This document shows, piece after piece, positions 8,805 to 15,527 of a stretch of 17,641 nt of DNA. The position numbers and the translations under genes are program-made. This DNA is from Brevundimonas sp. (lineage in GTDB: Bacteria > Pseudomonadota > Alphaproteobacteria > Caulobacterales > Caulobacteraceae). The notes beneath the pieces were generated by a model. The model made no database searches. It saw only the letters and a program-made list of their open reading frames with translations, and had not been told where the DNA came from. Numbering within the stretch: position 1 is the stretch's first letter; every line of letters starts with the position of its first letter. The DNA lies in assembly GCF_031082345.1 (NCBI RefSeq), contig NZ_JAVHLH010000030.1:1-17641 (forward strand), in the 5' to 3' direction.

Positions 8805-9811
8805 CGAGCGGCCTCCGCCTCTTCGCGCAGGGTCTCGTCTGTCACGGCGTCCGGACCGGGCGGCGGCTCGACCGGTTCGGGGATCTCGACCGCGGCGGAG
8901 GCGGACCCGGCCCGTTCGCCGGCCAGCAGCAGGGCGTCGACCTGGCCGTCGGCGTCGGTCAACGGCAGCATCGACCAGCGGATGCCCTCGGCGGCGCCCC
9001 GGCGTGACACGATCGGCTCGGCCTCTCCGGCCGGAGCGGCGAGGCCGGCGCGCAGCGACTGGCGGCCCTCGACCCGCTCGTCCTCGTCCAGGAACAGATC
9101 GACGAAGTCGCCGTCGGCCGTGTCGCGGCCCAGCACCAGCAGCGCCGTGCGATTGGCCTCGCGGATCCGCCCGTCCGGCCCGACCACCACCAAGGCGCTG
9201 GCGGCGGCGTCGAACACCCGCCGGGTCAGCCCATCGTCGGCGGCCGTCTGCTCGGGGACGACGACTTCAGGCGTGATCAGCCCCTCGGTCTCGACGAGGG
9301 CGGCCGTCGAGCCCGTGATCTGGCCCAGTTCGTTCTCGATCGGCATGGCCGTGACCGAGACCAGCATCTTGCGGCGCGAGGCGGGGTTGGCCAGCAGATG
9401 CTGGAAGCCCTTGACCGTCTGGCCGCGAAGCGCCCGGGCGCTCGGCAGCAGATCCGGCGGAATGGGGCGTCCGTCGGGGAAGGTGATGCCCCAGGTGGCC
9501 GAGTGGAAGCGCAACCCGATCAGCTCGGCGTCGCGCCGCCCCAGCAACTGGTGCGCGGCCCGGTTGGCGAACACGAATTTGCCCTGGCGGTCGGTCTCGA
9601 CCAGAGCCACGGGGATGGCGTTCAGGGTCTCGAACAGCCGCTTCTGGGAATCCTCGGCCACGCGCTGGACCAGATCCAGCTGGTCCGAGGCATTGACGTG
9701 CCGCGACCGGTTCGTGGCGGCCAGCCACAGGCCGATCAGGCCGATGACCCAGCCGACGGCCGCGAGGCCGCCCAGAACCCACACCCAGTTGACCTGGCCT
9801 TCCAGAAACAT
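8753..9811 (-). CDS. Membrane-anchored two-PAS sensor protein, probably truncated sensor kinase
   Basis: From the first ATG (9811) this is 352 residues; a TTG at 9868 would add 19 unconvincing residues. One membrane helix lies at about 10-31 (WVLGGLAAVGWVIGLIGLWL). A first PAS domain covers about 58-175 (ETLNAIPVALVETDRQGK, then FANRAAHQLLGR) and a second about 205-310 (RRVFDAAASALVVVGPDG, then REANRTALLVLGRD). The last 30 residues (TDETLREEAEAARAAAAVV) look like the coiled-coil that leads into a HisKA domain, but the frame ends at 8753 with no kinase, cyclase or other output domain. At this same point the RNase E tail begins in a different frame. Most likely the N-terminal part of a histidine kinase cut by a rearrangement or an assembly join; a natural output-less PAS protein is possible. 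G/C third-position bias holds to the stop. Confidence 0.75.
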   Translation of the reverse strand: MFLEGQVNWVWVLGGLAAVGWVIGLIGLWLAATNRSRHVNASDQLDLVQRVAEDSQKRLFETLNAIPVALVETDRQGKFVFANRAAHQLLGRRDAELIGLRFHSATWGITFPDGRPIPPDLLPSARALRGQTVKGFQHLLANPASRRKMLVSVTAMPIENELGQITGSTAALVETEGLITPEVVVPEQTAADDGLTRRVFDAAASALVVVGPDGRIREANRTALLVLGRDTADGDFVDLFLDEDERVEGRQSLRAGLAAPAGEAEPIVSRRGAAEGIRWSMLPLTDADGQVDALLLAGERAGSASAAVEIPEPVEPPPGPDAVTDETLREEAEAARAAAAVVAADGIAPTAI

Positions 9812-9965
9812 GCGTCCCGACTGTCCCGTTCTGGCGCCCCGCGGCGCCGTTCGGGCGATACCCTGCAAACGGCGAACCGGAATGGTCCGGTTTCCCCGTC
9901 AAGGCGACTAGACCGGCGGCCCCGGCCCGTCCAGCCACAGCTTTGTCAGATGACCGCGGGCGGCC

Positions 9966-10664
9966 TCAGCCGGCCTCCAGCCGTCGCATCCGCCGGCGGT
10001 CCATGACGGCGAAGATCCAGATGCCGATGGGCATGGTCCAGTAGACGACCCCGGGCAGCCACGGCGCCGCCGGCACGACCGGGCTCAGTGCGAACCCGCC
10101 GGACACGACGCCGGTGACGGCCGCCAGCGCCCAGGTTCTGGCCCAGGCGCTCGCCGCCTGCCGGCGCGGATCGTCGACGGCCAGGCCGGCGCGGGCGTGG
10201 CGGAACAGTAGGACGTACAGCACCGACAGGATCGAGAAGCCGAAGCCGTAGATGGCGTAAATCCAGCCCAGCTGGCCGAAGCTTTCGATCAGGCCGCCGC
10301 CCGGCAAAAGCCCGCCTGTCATGAAGTGCAGCGCCGTCTCTGTCAGCAGCCTGAGCGGAAACACGAACACCAGCACGGAGAACACCACCGCCAGGCTCAG
10401 CAGCGTCGCCATCCGGTCCCGCCTCGGCCCCAACGACGACCACGACCGATGGGCCAGCCAGAACAGGATGATCAGCGCGAACCCCGCCAGGAAGGCGGGA
10501 ATGCGCATCAGCGCGTGCACCAGATCGTCGAACGACCTCAGCGGCTCTCCGCCGGCGATGATCAGGAGCGACACCGCGAAGGCGAAGGCGGCGTCCACGA
10601 AGGCGTCCAGCCGCTGCGCCTCCGCGGGCGTGAACCGCCCGCCCGCCGTCGTTCCGTCGCCCAT
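9966..10664 (-). CDS. TMEM175-family (DUF1211) membrane protein, potassium-channel-like
   Basis: A 232-residue polytopic membrane protein. The N-terminus has RLDAFVDAAFAFAVSLLII, matching the R-x3-F-x-D first-helix signature of TMEM175 proteins, where the first helix of each repeat lines a K+ pore. About six hydrophobic segments can be traced, including FLAGFALIILFWLAHRSW, LLSLAVVFSVLVFVFPL, GWIYAIYGFGFSILSVLYVLL and a last one near VVYWTMPIGIWIFAVM. Length fits single-repeat bacterial members, which assemble as tetramers. Bacterial homologues have been shown to conduct K+, but the physiological role is mostly unknown. It is 64 bases downstream of the beta-hydroxylase gene on the same strand. 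Confidence 0.85.
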   Translation of the reverse strand: MGDGTTAGGRFTPAEAQRLDAFVDAAFAFAVSLLIIAGGEPLRSFDDLVHALMRIPAFLAGFALIILFWLAHRSWSSLGPRRDRMATLLSLAVVFSVLVFVFPLRLLTETALHFMTGGLLPGGGLIESFGQLGWIYAIYGFGFSILSVLYVLLFRHARAGLAVDDPRRQAASAWARTWALAAVTGVVSGGFALSPVVPAAPWLPGVVYWTMPIGIWIFAVMDRRRMRRLEAG

Positions 10665-10728
10665 CGCCCCGCCCTCCGCAGTCTGGACGAACGGTGATCG
10701 ATTTGCTGCGCCGGAGCAACGTCGGCGT

Positions 10729-11904
10729 TCAGTCCCAGGTCGCGGCCTGTGGCGAATAGGCGTCGATCGCCTCCAGCAGGGTGGCGACCAGGGTCCGCTC
10801 CTCCTCGCTCAGCTCGGGGCGCCAGATATCGAAGATCAGCACCACCCGGGCGCGGTCGCTGCCATTCTTCGCCTCGTGTTCGATGGTGTCGTCGAAGGCC
10901 CAGCACCGACCGCGCGCCCACGACCGCACCTCGTTGCCGACGCGGAACTGGCAGTTCGGCGGCACGACCAGCGGGAGGTGGCAGGTCAGCCGGGTGTTGA
11001 CGAAACCGGTGTGCGGCTGGATGTGCGCCCCGGCCTTGAGCTGCGAGAACATGATCTGCGGCGACCGGCCCCTGACCCGGCATAGCGGCGCGTCCTTCAG
11101 CGCCGCCATGGTCTGCGGACAGCGCGCGGCGTTGGGCGTCTCCTGGCCGTCCTTCGACAGGAAGCAGCTGCTCCAGTCCATGCTGTCGATGAGCGGATAG
11201 TCGGGTCGGCTCGGCATGCCGGGCTGGGTCTTCAGATAGGGGGCGAAGGCCGACTGGTCCTCCAGCACGGCGTTCAGCTCCGCCGTCATCGCGTCCGTGG
11301 CCGCCTCGACCGCGTCCATCCACGGAAACTGCTCGCGCGGATAGAACTGGATGTTGGGCAGTTCCGGATAATAGAAGGCCTGCGGCTGCTGCAGGTAGGG
11401 CTGCTTGCGTCCCGTCAGGATGTCGAGCGCGTGGGTGAAGCGCCGGTCCGACGTCCCGGCGGAATAGCCCGCCTCCTCCAGTTCTCCATTGATCAGGGCC
11501 TGCATGCCGGCGGCGATGCGGTCCTGGGCGGCGCGGGCCCGCCGCAATCCCTCGGACAGGTCCGGCGGCAGGGACGGCGCCTCTCCCGCGAGTCTGACGA
11601 AGGCGTTGAAATAGAAGCTGGCCTCGCGGTTCGCGTCCCGCGCGGCCAGCGCATCCGCCTTGGCCAGCGCGCCGCGCAGGCTGCGGGCGTTGAGGACCAG
11701 CGCCCGGTCCGCCGCCGTCTCGGCCGCCGCATGGTCGCCAAGGCGGACGCAGCTCGCGGCCAGCAGGGCCCAGGCGTCGGCATCGGCGCCGGCGCCGCCG
11801 GCCGTGGCTTCTTCGAGCCGGGCCCGCGCGGCCGCCCAGTCGCCCGCGCGGTAGGCGGCGACCGCGGACTGAAGCAGCTGGAGAGGCGGAGCATTGGGAG
11901 CCAT
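10729..11904 (-). CDS. TPR-domain aspartyl/asparaginyl beta-hydroxylase family protein
   Basis: A 391-residue protein. Residues about 8-125 form TPR-like helices (LQSAVAAYRAGDWAAARARL, LAASCVRLGDHAAAETAAD). The C-terminal domain, about 170-375, is an Fe(II)/2-oxoglutarate-dependent AspH-type dioxygenase: HIQPHTGFVNTRLTCHLPL from 294, WAFDDTIEHEAKN around 335-347 and RVVLIFDIWRPELS around 353-366. By comparison with human AspH the iron ligands should be H309 and H343, and the Arg near 353 should bind 2-oxoglutarate. In animals AspH hydroxylates Asp/Asn in EGF domains; bacterial targets are unknown. No signal peptide is seen, so it is probably cytoplasmic. Its ATG lies 70 bases from a duplicated tRNA 3' segment and terminator; the gene beyond on the same strand is TMEM175. 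Confidence 0.9.
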   Translation of the reverse strand: MAPNAPPLQLLQSAVAAYRAGDWAAARARLEEATAGGAGADADAWALLAASCVRLGDHAAAETAADRALVLNARSLRGALAKADALAARDANREASFYFNAFVRLAGEAPSLPPDLSEGLRRARAAQDRIAAGMQALINGELEEAGYSAGTSDRRFTHALDILTGRKQPYLQQPQAFYYPELPNIQFYPREQFPWMDAVEAATDAMTAELNAVLEDQSAFAPYLKTQPGMPSRPDYPLIDSMDWSSCFLSKDGQETPNAARCPQTMAALKDAPLCRVRGRSPQIMFSQLKAGAHIQPHTGFVNTRLTCHLPLVVPPNCQFRVGNEVRSWARGRCWAFDDTIEHEAKNGSDRARVVLIFDIWRPELSEEERTLVATLLEAIDAYSPQAATWD

Positions 11905-11974
11905 GCCCGTTGGTAACCCTCCGGACGGCGTCCCTCAACACCGCTGACGGAGGCCCATGGCTCCGAAAACAAGA

Positions 11975-11998
11975 AAGGCCCGGCCGGAGCCGAGCCTT
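11975..11998 (-). terminator. Duplicated intrinsic terminator (copy 1)
   Basis: Same as the terminator at 12087-12110: AAGGCTCGGC pairs with GCCGGGCCTT around a TCCG loop on the minus strand, followed by TCTTGTTTTC. As a second copy it would catch read-through from the tRNA-Gly before the beta-hydroxylase gene at 11904. Confidence 0.75.
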
Positions 11999-12010
11999 CT
12001 TCGCTTCGAC

Positions 12011-12055
12011 TGGAGCGGGCGAGGCGATTCGAACGCCCGACCCTCACCTTGGCAA
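12011..12055 (-). pseudogene. tRNA-Gly 3' fragment (45 nt)
   Basis: On the minus strand this is identical to the 3' part of the intact tRNA-Gly at 12123-12167: anticodon loop TTGCCAA, 3' anticodon stem, variable region, T arm, 3' acceptor strand, discriminator U and encoded CCA. It lacks the 5' acceptor strand, the D arm and the 5' anticodon stem, so it cannot fold into a tRNA. It lies just past the terminator of the intact gene. Confidence 0.93.
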
Positions 12056-12060
12056 TCTGG

Positions 12061-12167
12061 GGAGGCCCGTGGCTCCGAAAACAAGAAAGGCCCGGCCGGA
12101 GCCGAGCCTTCTTCGTTTCGACTGGAGCGGGCGAGGCGATTCGAACGCCCGACCCTCACCTTGGCAA
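12061..12167. repeat. Tandem repeat copy 2, continuous with the intact tRNA-Gly gene
   Basis: This is the copy attached to the full-length tRNA. It is separated from copy 1 by only 5 bases (12056-12060) and differs from it at two positions. The near identity suggests a recent event, or upkeep by gene conversion. Confidence 0.95.
12087..12110 (-). terminator. Intrinsic terminator of tRNA-Gly
   Basis: On the minus strand a 10-bp stem (AAGGCTCGGC / GCCGGGCCTT, one G-U pair) with a UCCG tetraloop is followed by TCTTGTTTTC. It starts 12 bases beyond the CCA end of tRNA-Gly, as expected for a monocistronic tRNA unit. Confidence 0.8.
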
Positions 12168-12197
12168 GGTGATGCTCTACCCCTGAGCTACGCCCGC
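12123..12197 (-). tRNA. tRNA-Gly (anticodon GCC)
   Basis: The minus strand folds as a full cloverleaf of 75 nt including encoded CCA. Acceptor strands are GCGGGCG and CGCCCGC. The D arm is GCTC-AGGGGTA-GAGC, the anticodon arm TCACC-TTGCCAA-GGTGA with anticodon GCC at 12163-12165, and the T arm GGGCG-TTCGAAT-CGCCT. The discriminator is U. A terminator follows at 12087-12110. The 3' half is duplicated just downstream. Confidence 0.97.
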
Positions 12198-12215
12198 GCT
12201 TCAGTCGAGGGCGGG

Positions 12216-12245
12216 CGTATAGCGGACAGTTACGACCCCCCGCAA
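12216..12245 (-). promoter_or_regulatory. Likely promoter of tRNA-Gly
   Basis: On the minus strand TTGCGG (12240-12245) and TATACG (12216-12221) are separated by 18 bases and lie about 20 bases before the tRNA 5' end. They resemble the vegetative sigma factor -35 and -10 elements used at alphaproteobacterial stable-RNA genes. Assigned by position and similarity only. Confidence 0.45.
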
Positions 12246-12306
12246 GCCCTTCTCGCGGAATTCCGCGCTCAAGCAGCGAGCGACCGCGTCGCGAGCGATA
12301 GCGCCC

Positions 12307-12331
12307 CCTCGCGCCTCAACGAGGCGCGAGG
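12307..12331 (-). terminator. Strong hairpin spanning the SDR stop codon
   Basis: CCTCGCGCCTC (12307-12317) and GAGGCGCGAGG (12321-12331) are perfect 11-bp inverted arms around a 3-base loop. The hairpin covers the last codons and TGA of the SDR gene on the minus strand. No U-run follows, so it may block 3' exonucleases or aid Rho-dependent termination and shield the tRNA-Gly unit from read-through. Confidence 0.45.
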
Positions 12332-13098
12332 CGAATTGCCCCGTCGAGCCGGATGCATTCGCCGTTGATGTAGACGTTGCGGGCCAGCTCCAGCACCAGC
12401 GAGGCGTAGTCGGCGGGCGTGCCGAGGCGGCTGGGGAAGGGGATGGCGGCGGCGAGGGCGTCCTGGATCTTCTGGTCCATGCCGGCCATCATCGGCGTCC
12501 ACATGATGCCGGGCAGGATGGTGTTGCAGCGGATCCCCTCCTGGGCGAGGTCGCGCGCGACCGGCAGGGTCATGGCGTAGACGCCGCCCTTGGAGGCCGA
12601 ATAGGCCGCCTGGCCGATCTGGCCGTCCTGGGCCGCCACCGAGGCGGTGTTGACGATCAGGCCCCGCTCGCCGTCGGCCATGGGCTCCAGCGTCACCATG
12701 CCGGCCGCCGACTGCGACAGCACGCGGAAAGTGCCGAACAGATTGACCCGCACGGTGCGTTCGAACTGGGCCATGTCGTGGGCGCGGATCTCGCCGGTGT
12801 CCTTCTTGCGCGAGACGGTCTTCTGGCCCGTGGCGATGCCGGCGCAGTTGACGGTCAGCCGCTCCTGGCCGTGGGCGGCGCGGGCCTTTTCGAAGGCGGC
12901 CGCCACGCTGGCGTCTTCGGTCACGTCGACCTTGCAGAAGACGCCGCCGATCTCGGCCGCGATGCGCTCGCCGGCCTCCTCGTTGAGATCGAACAGGGCG
13001 ACCCTGGCGCCCGTGGCGGCGATGGCCCGGGCGGTGCCTTCGCCGAGGCCGGAAGCCCCGCCGGTGACCACTGCGGCGATGCTGCTGTCGAGTTTCAT
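12316..13098 (-). CDS. Short-chain dehydrogenase, 3-hydroxyacyl-CoA dehydrogenase type 2 (HSD10-like)
   Basis: A 260-residue classical SDR. The cofactor motif TGGASGLG is at 12-19, the acidic D37 at the end of strand 2 favours NAD(H), NCAG is at 84-87, and the catalytic residues are S153 (VNTAS), Y166 and K170 (YSASK). The long matches GERGLIVNTASVAA, DGQIGQAAYSASKGG and the C-terminus RLDGAIRLAPR are typical of the 17-beta-HSD10 / 3-hydroxy-2-methylbutyryl-CoA dehydrogenase group, which oxidises (S)-3-hydroxyacyl-CoA in fatty-acid and isoleucine breakdown. Substrate is inferred from family. An AGGGA ribosome binding site precedes the ATG. It is divergent from the YkvA-family gene, sharing a 54-base promoter gap, and its stop lies inside a strong hairpin. 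Confidence 0.93.
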   Translation of the reverse strand: MKLDSSIAAVVTGGASGLGEGTARAIAATGARVALFDLNEEAGERIAAEIGGVFCKVDVTEDASVAAAFEKARAAHGQERLTVNCAGIATGQKTVSRKKDTGEIRAHDMAQFERTVRVNLFGTFRVLSQSAAGMVTLEPMADGERGLIVNTASVAAQDGQIGQAAYSASKGGVYAMTLPVARDLAQEGIRCNTILPGIMWTPMMAGMDQKIQDALAAAIPFPSRLGTPADYASLVLELARNVYINGECIRLDGAIRLAPR

Positions 13099-13152
13099 GG
13101 CGGGAGTCCCTATCTTGTCTGAACCTGAGTTTCGGCCGGGGGTTTAGCCGCC

Positions 13153-13551
13153 ATGTCTGCCAAAGCCAAACACGTCACGCCCGAAGAGGCGCTGGACCCG
13201 TCGCGCGCCCTCACGCCCTCGGTGCAGCGGGTCAACGAGGTTCGGGTCAGCAAGGGTTTCTGGCCCAAGATCCGGCGCACGGCCTCGAAAATCCCCTTCG
13301 CCGGACAGGCCCTGTCGGTCTGGTTCGCGGCCCGCGATCCCGAGACGCCGACGGCGGCCAAGGGGCTGATGCTGGGGGCGCTGGCCTATTTCGTCCTGCC
13401 CATCGACGCCATTCCGGACATCTTCGCCGGCATCGGCTTCACCGACGACGCCGCCGTCATCGGCGCCCTGATCGCCACCCTGGGCGCCAATATCAAGCGC
13501 CGGCACAGGGACCAGGCGGCCGAGGCGCTGGAGCGGCTGCGCCAGGACTAG
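13153..13551 (+). CDS. YkvA-family (DUF1232) small membrane protein
   Basis: A 132-residue protein with the DUF1232 core: AKGLMLGALAYFVLPID, then AIPDIFAGIGFTDDAAVIG. The core has one or two hydrophobic segments and the conserved LPIDAIPD/DD motif. The N-terminal 40 residues are basic and polar. Molecular function of YkvA proteins is unknown; a membrane association is inferred from the hydrophobic segments. It is divergent from the SDR gene. Its TAG stop overlaps the TAG of the convergent quinone-oxidoreductase-like gene within one CTAG palindrome (13548-13551), so the two genes have no intergenic space. Confidence 0.88.
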   Translation: MSAKAKHVTPEEALDPSRALTPSVQRVNEVRVSKGFWPKIRRTASKIPFAGQALSVWFAARDPETPTAAKGLMLGALAYFVLPIDAIPDIFAGIGFTDDAAVIGALIATLGANIKRRHRDQAAEALERLRQD

Positions 13552-14549
13552 CTCTCGACCGTCACCACCACCTTGCCCATCACCGCGCGGTCGCCGAGCG
13601 CCTGGATGGCCTCGTGGGCGCGCTCCAGCGGGAAGGTCCGGCTGACGCGGGGCCGGATCTTGCCCTCGCTCCAGAAGCGGAACAGGTCGGCCATATTGGC
13701 GGCGTGGGCGGCCGGATCGCGCATCACCGCCGCGCCCCAGAACACCCCGATCACCGAAACCGACTTCAGCAGGGTCAGGTTCAGCGGCAGCGACGGAATG
13801 CCGGCCGGGAAGCCGACCACCAGATAGCGGCCGTTCCAGTCCATGGCCCGCAGCGCCGGCTCACAATAGTCGCCGCCGACCGCGTCATAGACGACGTCGG
13901 CGCCGTCGCGGCCCGAGGCCAGTTTGAACTCGCCCGACAGCTCCTTCTGGGCCGCCTTGTCCATCTTGCCGGTGGGATAGATCAGGCCGTTGTCGGCCCC
14001 GGCGTCGAGGGCGAACTGGACCTTGTCATTGGTCGAGGCGGCGGCGATGACATGGGCCCCCATGGCCTTGCCCAGCTCGACCGCGGCCACCCCGACCCCG
14101 CCGGCGGCGCCCAGCACCAGCAGGCTCTCGCCGGCCTTCAGCCCGGCCCGGTCCTTGAGGGCGTAGTAGGAGGTCCCATAGGTCATGACGAGGGCGGCGG
14201 CGGTCTCGAAATCCATCTCGTCCGGGATCTTCATCACCGAGGCGGCGGGCACGGCCAGACGCTCGACCATGCCGCCCCAGCCGGGCACGGCGATGACCCG
14301 GTCGCCCTTGCGGACGTTGGTCACCCCCTCGCCCAGCGCCTCGACCACGCCCGCGACCTCGCCGCCGGGCGAGAAGGGCCGCTGCGGCTTGAACTGGTAT
14401 TTGTCCTCGATGATCAGGGTGTCGGGGAAGTTGACGCCCACGGCCCGGACCTCGATCACCACCTCGCCCTTGCCCGGCGTCGGATCGAGCACCTCCTCGA
14501 CGACGAGAGTTTCGGGGCCGCCGGGGGCGGTAGACAGAACTGCGCGCAT
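13548..14549 (-). CDS. NADPH:quinone oxidoreductase-like MDR-family enzyme
   Basis: A 333-residue zinc-free medium-chain reductase of the quinone oxidoreductase group. The start was set at the ATG at 14549 because MRAVLSTAPGGPETLVVEEV is the normal beginning of the family and a GGGAA-type ribosome binding site precedes it; longer readings upstream run through the opposite-strand asparaginase gene. Marks are RAVGVNFPDTLIIED at about 35-49, FSPGGEVAGVVEALGEGV at about 59-76 and the NADPH-binding motif GAAGGVG at 147-153. The Cys/His zinc ligands of alcohol dehydrogenases are missing. Family members reduce quinones or enoyl and acryloyl compounds with NADPH; the real substrate is unknown. Divergent from the asparaginase gene across 108 bases. 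Confidence 0.92.
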   Translation of the reverse strand: MRAVLSTAPGGPETLVVEEVLDPTPGKGEVVIEVRAVGVNFPDTLIIEDKYQFKPQRPFSPGGEVAGVVEALGEGVTNVRKGDRVIAVPGWGGMVERLAVPAASVMKIPDEMDFETAAALVMTYGTSYYALKDRAGLKAGESLLVLGAAGGVGVAAVELGKAMGAHVIAAASTNDKVQFALDAGADNGLIYPTGKMDKAAQKELSGEFKLASGRDGADVVYDAVGGDYCEPALRAMDWNGRYLVVGFPAGIPSLPLNLTLLKSVSVIGVFWGAAVMRDPAAHAANMADLFRFWSEGKIRPRVSRTFPLERAHEAIQALGDRAVMGKVVVTVES

Positions 14550-14657
14550 GGTGGGTTTCCCGGGGAGAGGAGGCGCTCGCCCCCGTGGCGCTCGCATCGA
14601 GGGAACGCTAAGCAGCCCCACGCCCGTTGAAAAGGGGCGAACAGGAGACGACCCCGA

Positions 14658-15527
14658 ATGACGGCCCTCATCCTCCACGGCGGCGCGGGCGCCCGGCGCG
14701 AGCGCGACTACGACCGCGAGGTCGCGCATATGCGCGCGGTGGTCGAGGCCATGAAGGCGCGGCTGGACGCGGGTGGGAGCGCGCTGGACGTGGCGGTCGA
14801 GGCGACGGTCATGCTCGAGGACTCGGGTCTGTACGTCGCCGGGCGCGGGGCCTCGCCTAATCTGGCCGGGGCCTATGAGCTGGACGCCAGCCTGATGGAC
14901 GGCGCCACCCGCCGGGCCGGCGCCGTGGCCGCCCTGCAGGGGTTCCGCAACCCCGTTGTCGCCGCCCGCGCCGTGATGGATCGCACCCCCCATGTGATGC
15001 TGGCCGGCGAGGGCGCGTCCCTGTTCGCCCTCGACCAGGGTCTGGAGCCGATCGGCGACGAGACCGCCTGGTTCACACACGCCGGACAGGGCGAGGACAA
15101 CCACCCGCCCGGAACGCTGAGCCACGGCACGGTCGGCTGCTGCGTGCTGGACCGCGAGGGCCGGCTGGCCGCCGCCACCTCGACCGCCGGGGTGTTCGGC
15201 AAGATGCCGGGCCGGGTCGGCGACAGCCCCATCCCCGGCGCCGGCAGCTGGGCCGACGGCCGGGTCGCGGTCTCCGCGACGGGGCAGGGCGAATACTACA
15301 TCCGCATCGCCGCCTGCGCCCAGATCGGCTGGCGCGTCGGCGCGGGCCAGAGCCTGGCCGAGGCCGGCCGCGCCGTCATCGACGAGATCGGCGCCATGGG
15401 CGGCGACGGCGGCCTGATCGCGCTGGACCGCGACGGCAATATCGCGGCGCCGTTCAACAGCCAGGGCATGAAGCGGGCCTGGCTGACCCCCGACGGCGAG
15501 ATCGGGGTCGAGGTGTTCGGGCGCTGA
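14658..15527 (+). CDS. Isoaspartyl peptidase / L-asparaginase (Ntn-hydrolase, plant type)
   Basis: A 289-residue precursor of the IaaA/plant-type asparaginase family, which self-cleaves to give alpha and beta subunits. The nucleophile is T158 in [11 protein letters not shown]; further family marks are [18 protein letters not shown] at 175-192 (with R186 and D189 for substrate binding), GAGSWAD and [11 protein letters not shown]. The N-terminus [11 protein letters not shown] is typical. It hydrolyses isoaspartyl dipeptides and L-asparagine. No signal peptide is seen, so it is cytoplasmic. The AGGAG ribosome binding site at 14643-14647 is spaced 10 bases from the ATG, a little wide. It is divergent from the quinone-oxidoreductase-like gene. 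Confidence 0.93.
   Translation: MTALILHGGAGARRERDYDREVAHMRAVVEAMKARLDAGGSALDVAVEATVMLEDSGLYVAGRGASPNLAGAYELDASLMDGATRRAGAVAALQGFRNPVVAARAVMDRTPHVMLAGEGASLFALDQGLEPIGDETAWFTHAGQGEDNHPPGTLSHGTVGCCVLDREGRLAAATSTAGVFGKMPGRVGDSPIPGAGSWADGRVAVSATGQGEYYIRIAACAQIGWRVGAGQSLAEAGRAVIDEIGAMGGDGGLIALDRDGNIAAPFNSQGMKRAWLTPDGEIGVEVFGR

Larger units (their letters stand above)
11949..12055. repeat. Tandem repeat copy 1: 3' half of tRNA-Gly plus downstream flank and terminator
   Basis: These 107 bases match 12061-12167 with only two mismatches that I can find (11957 A versus 12069 G; 12004 C versus 12116 T), at a period of 112. The unit runs from the flank beyond the tRNA terminator through the CCA end, T arm and variable region to the anticodon loop of the tRNA on the minus strand. 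Copy 1 then breaks into unrelated sequence (TCTGG) where the intact gene continues into the anticodon stem and D arm. No integrase is visible nearby. Confidence 0.95.

Noticed and set aside
9812..9868. TTG start for the PAS protein at 9868
   Set aside because: The added residues are Arg/Gly-rich with no conserved look; the ATG at 9811 puts the membrane helix at the usual place near the N-terminus.
8169..9911. A 580-residue plus-strand frame across the RNase E tail and PAS gene
   Set aside because: Ser/Arg/Ala-rich composition without motifs, opposite two recognisable minus-strand coding regions. It is a shadow.
11949..12167. The two-copy repeat as a CRISPR array
   Set aside because: Only two copies of 107 bases with a 5-base gap, and the content is tRNA and terminator sequence.
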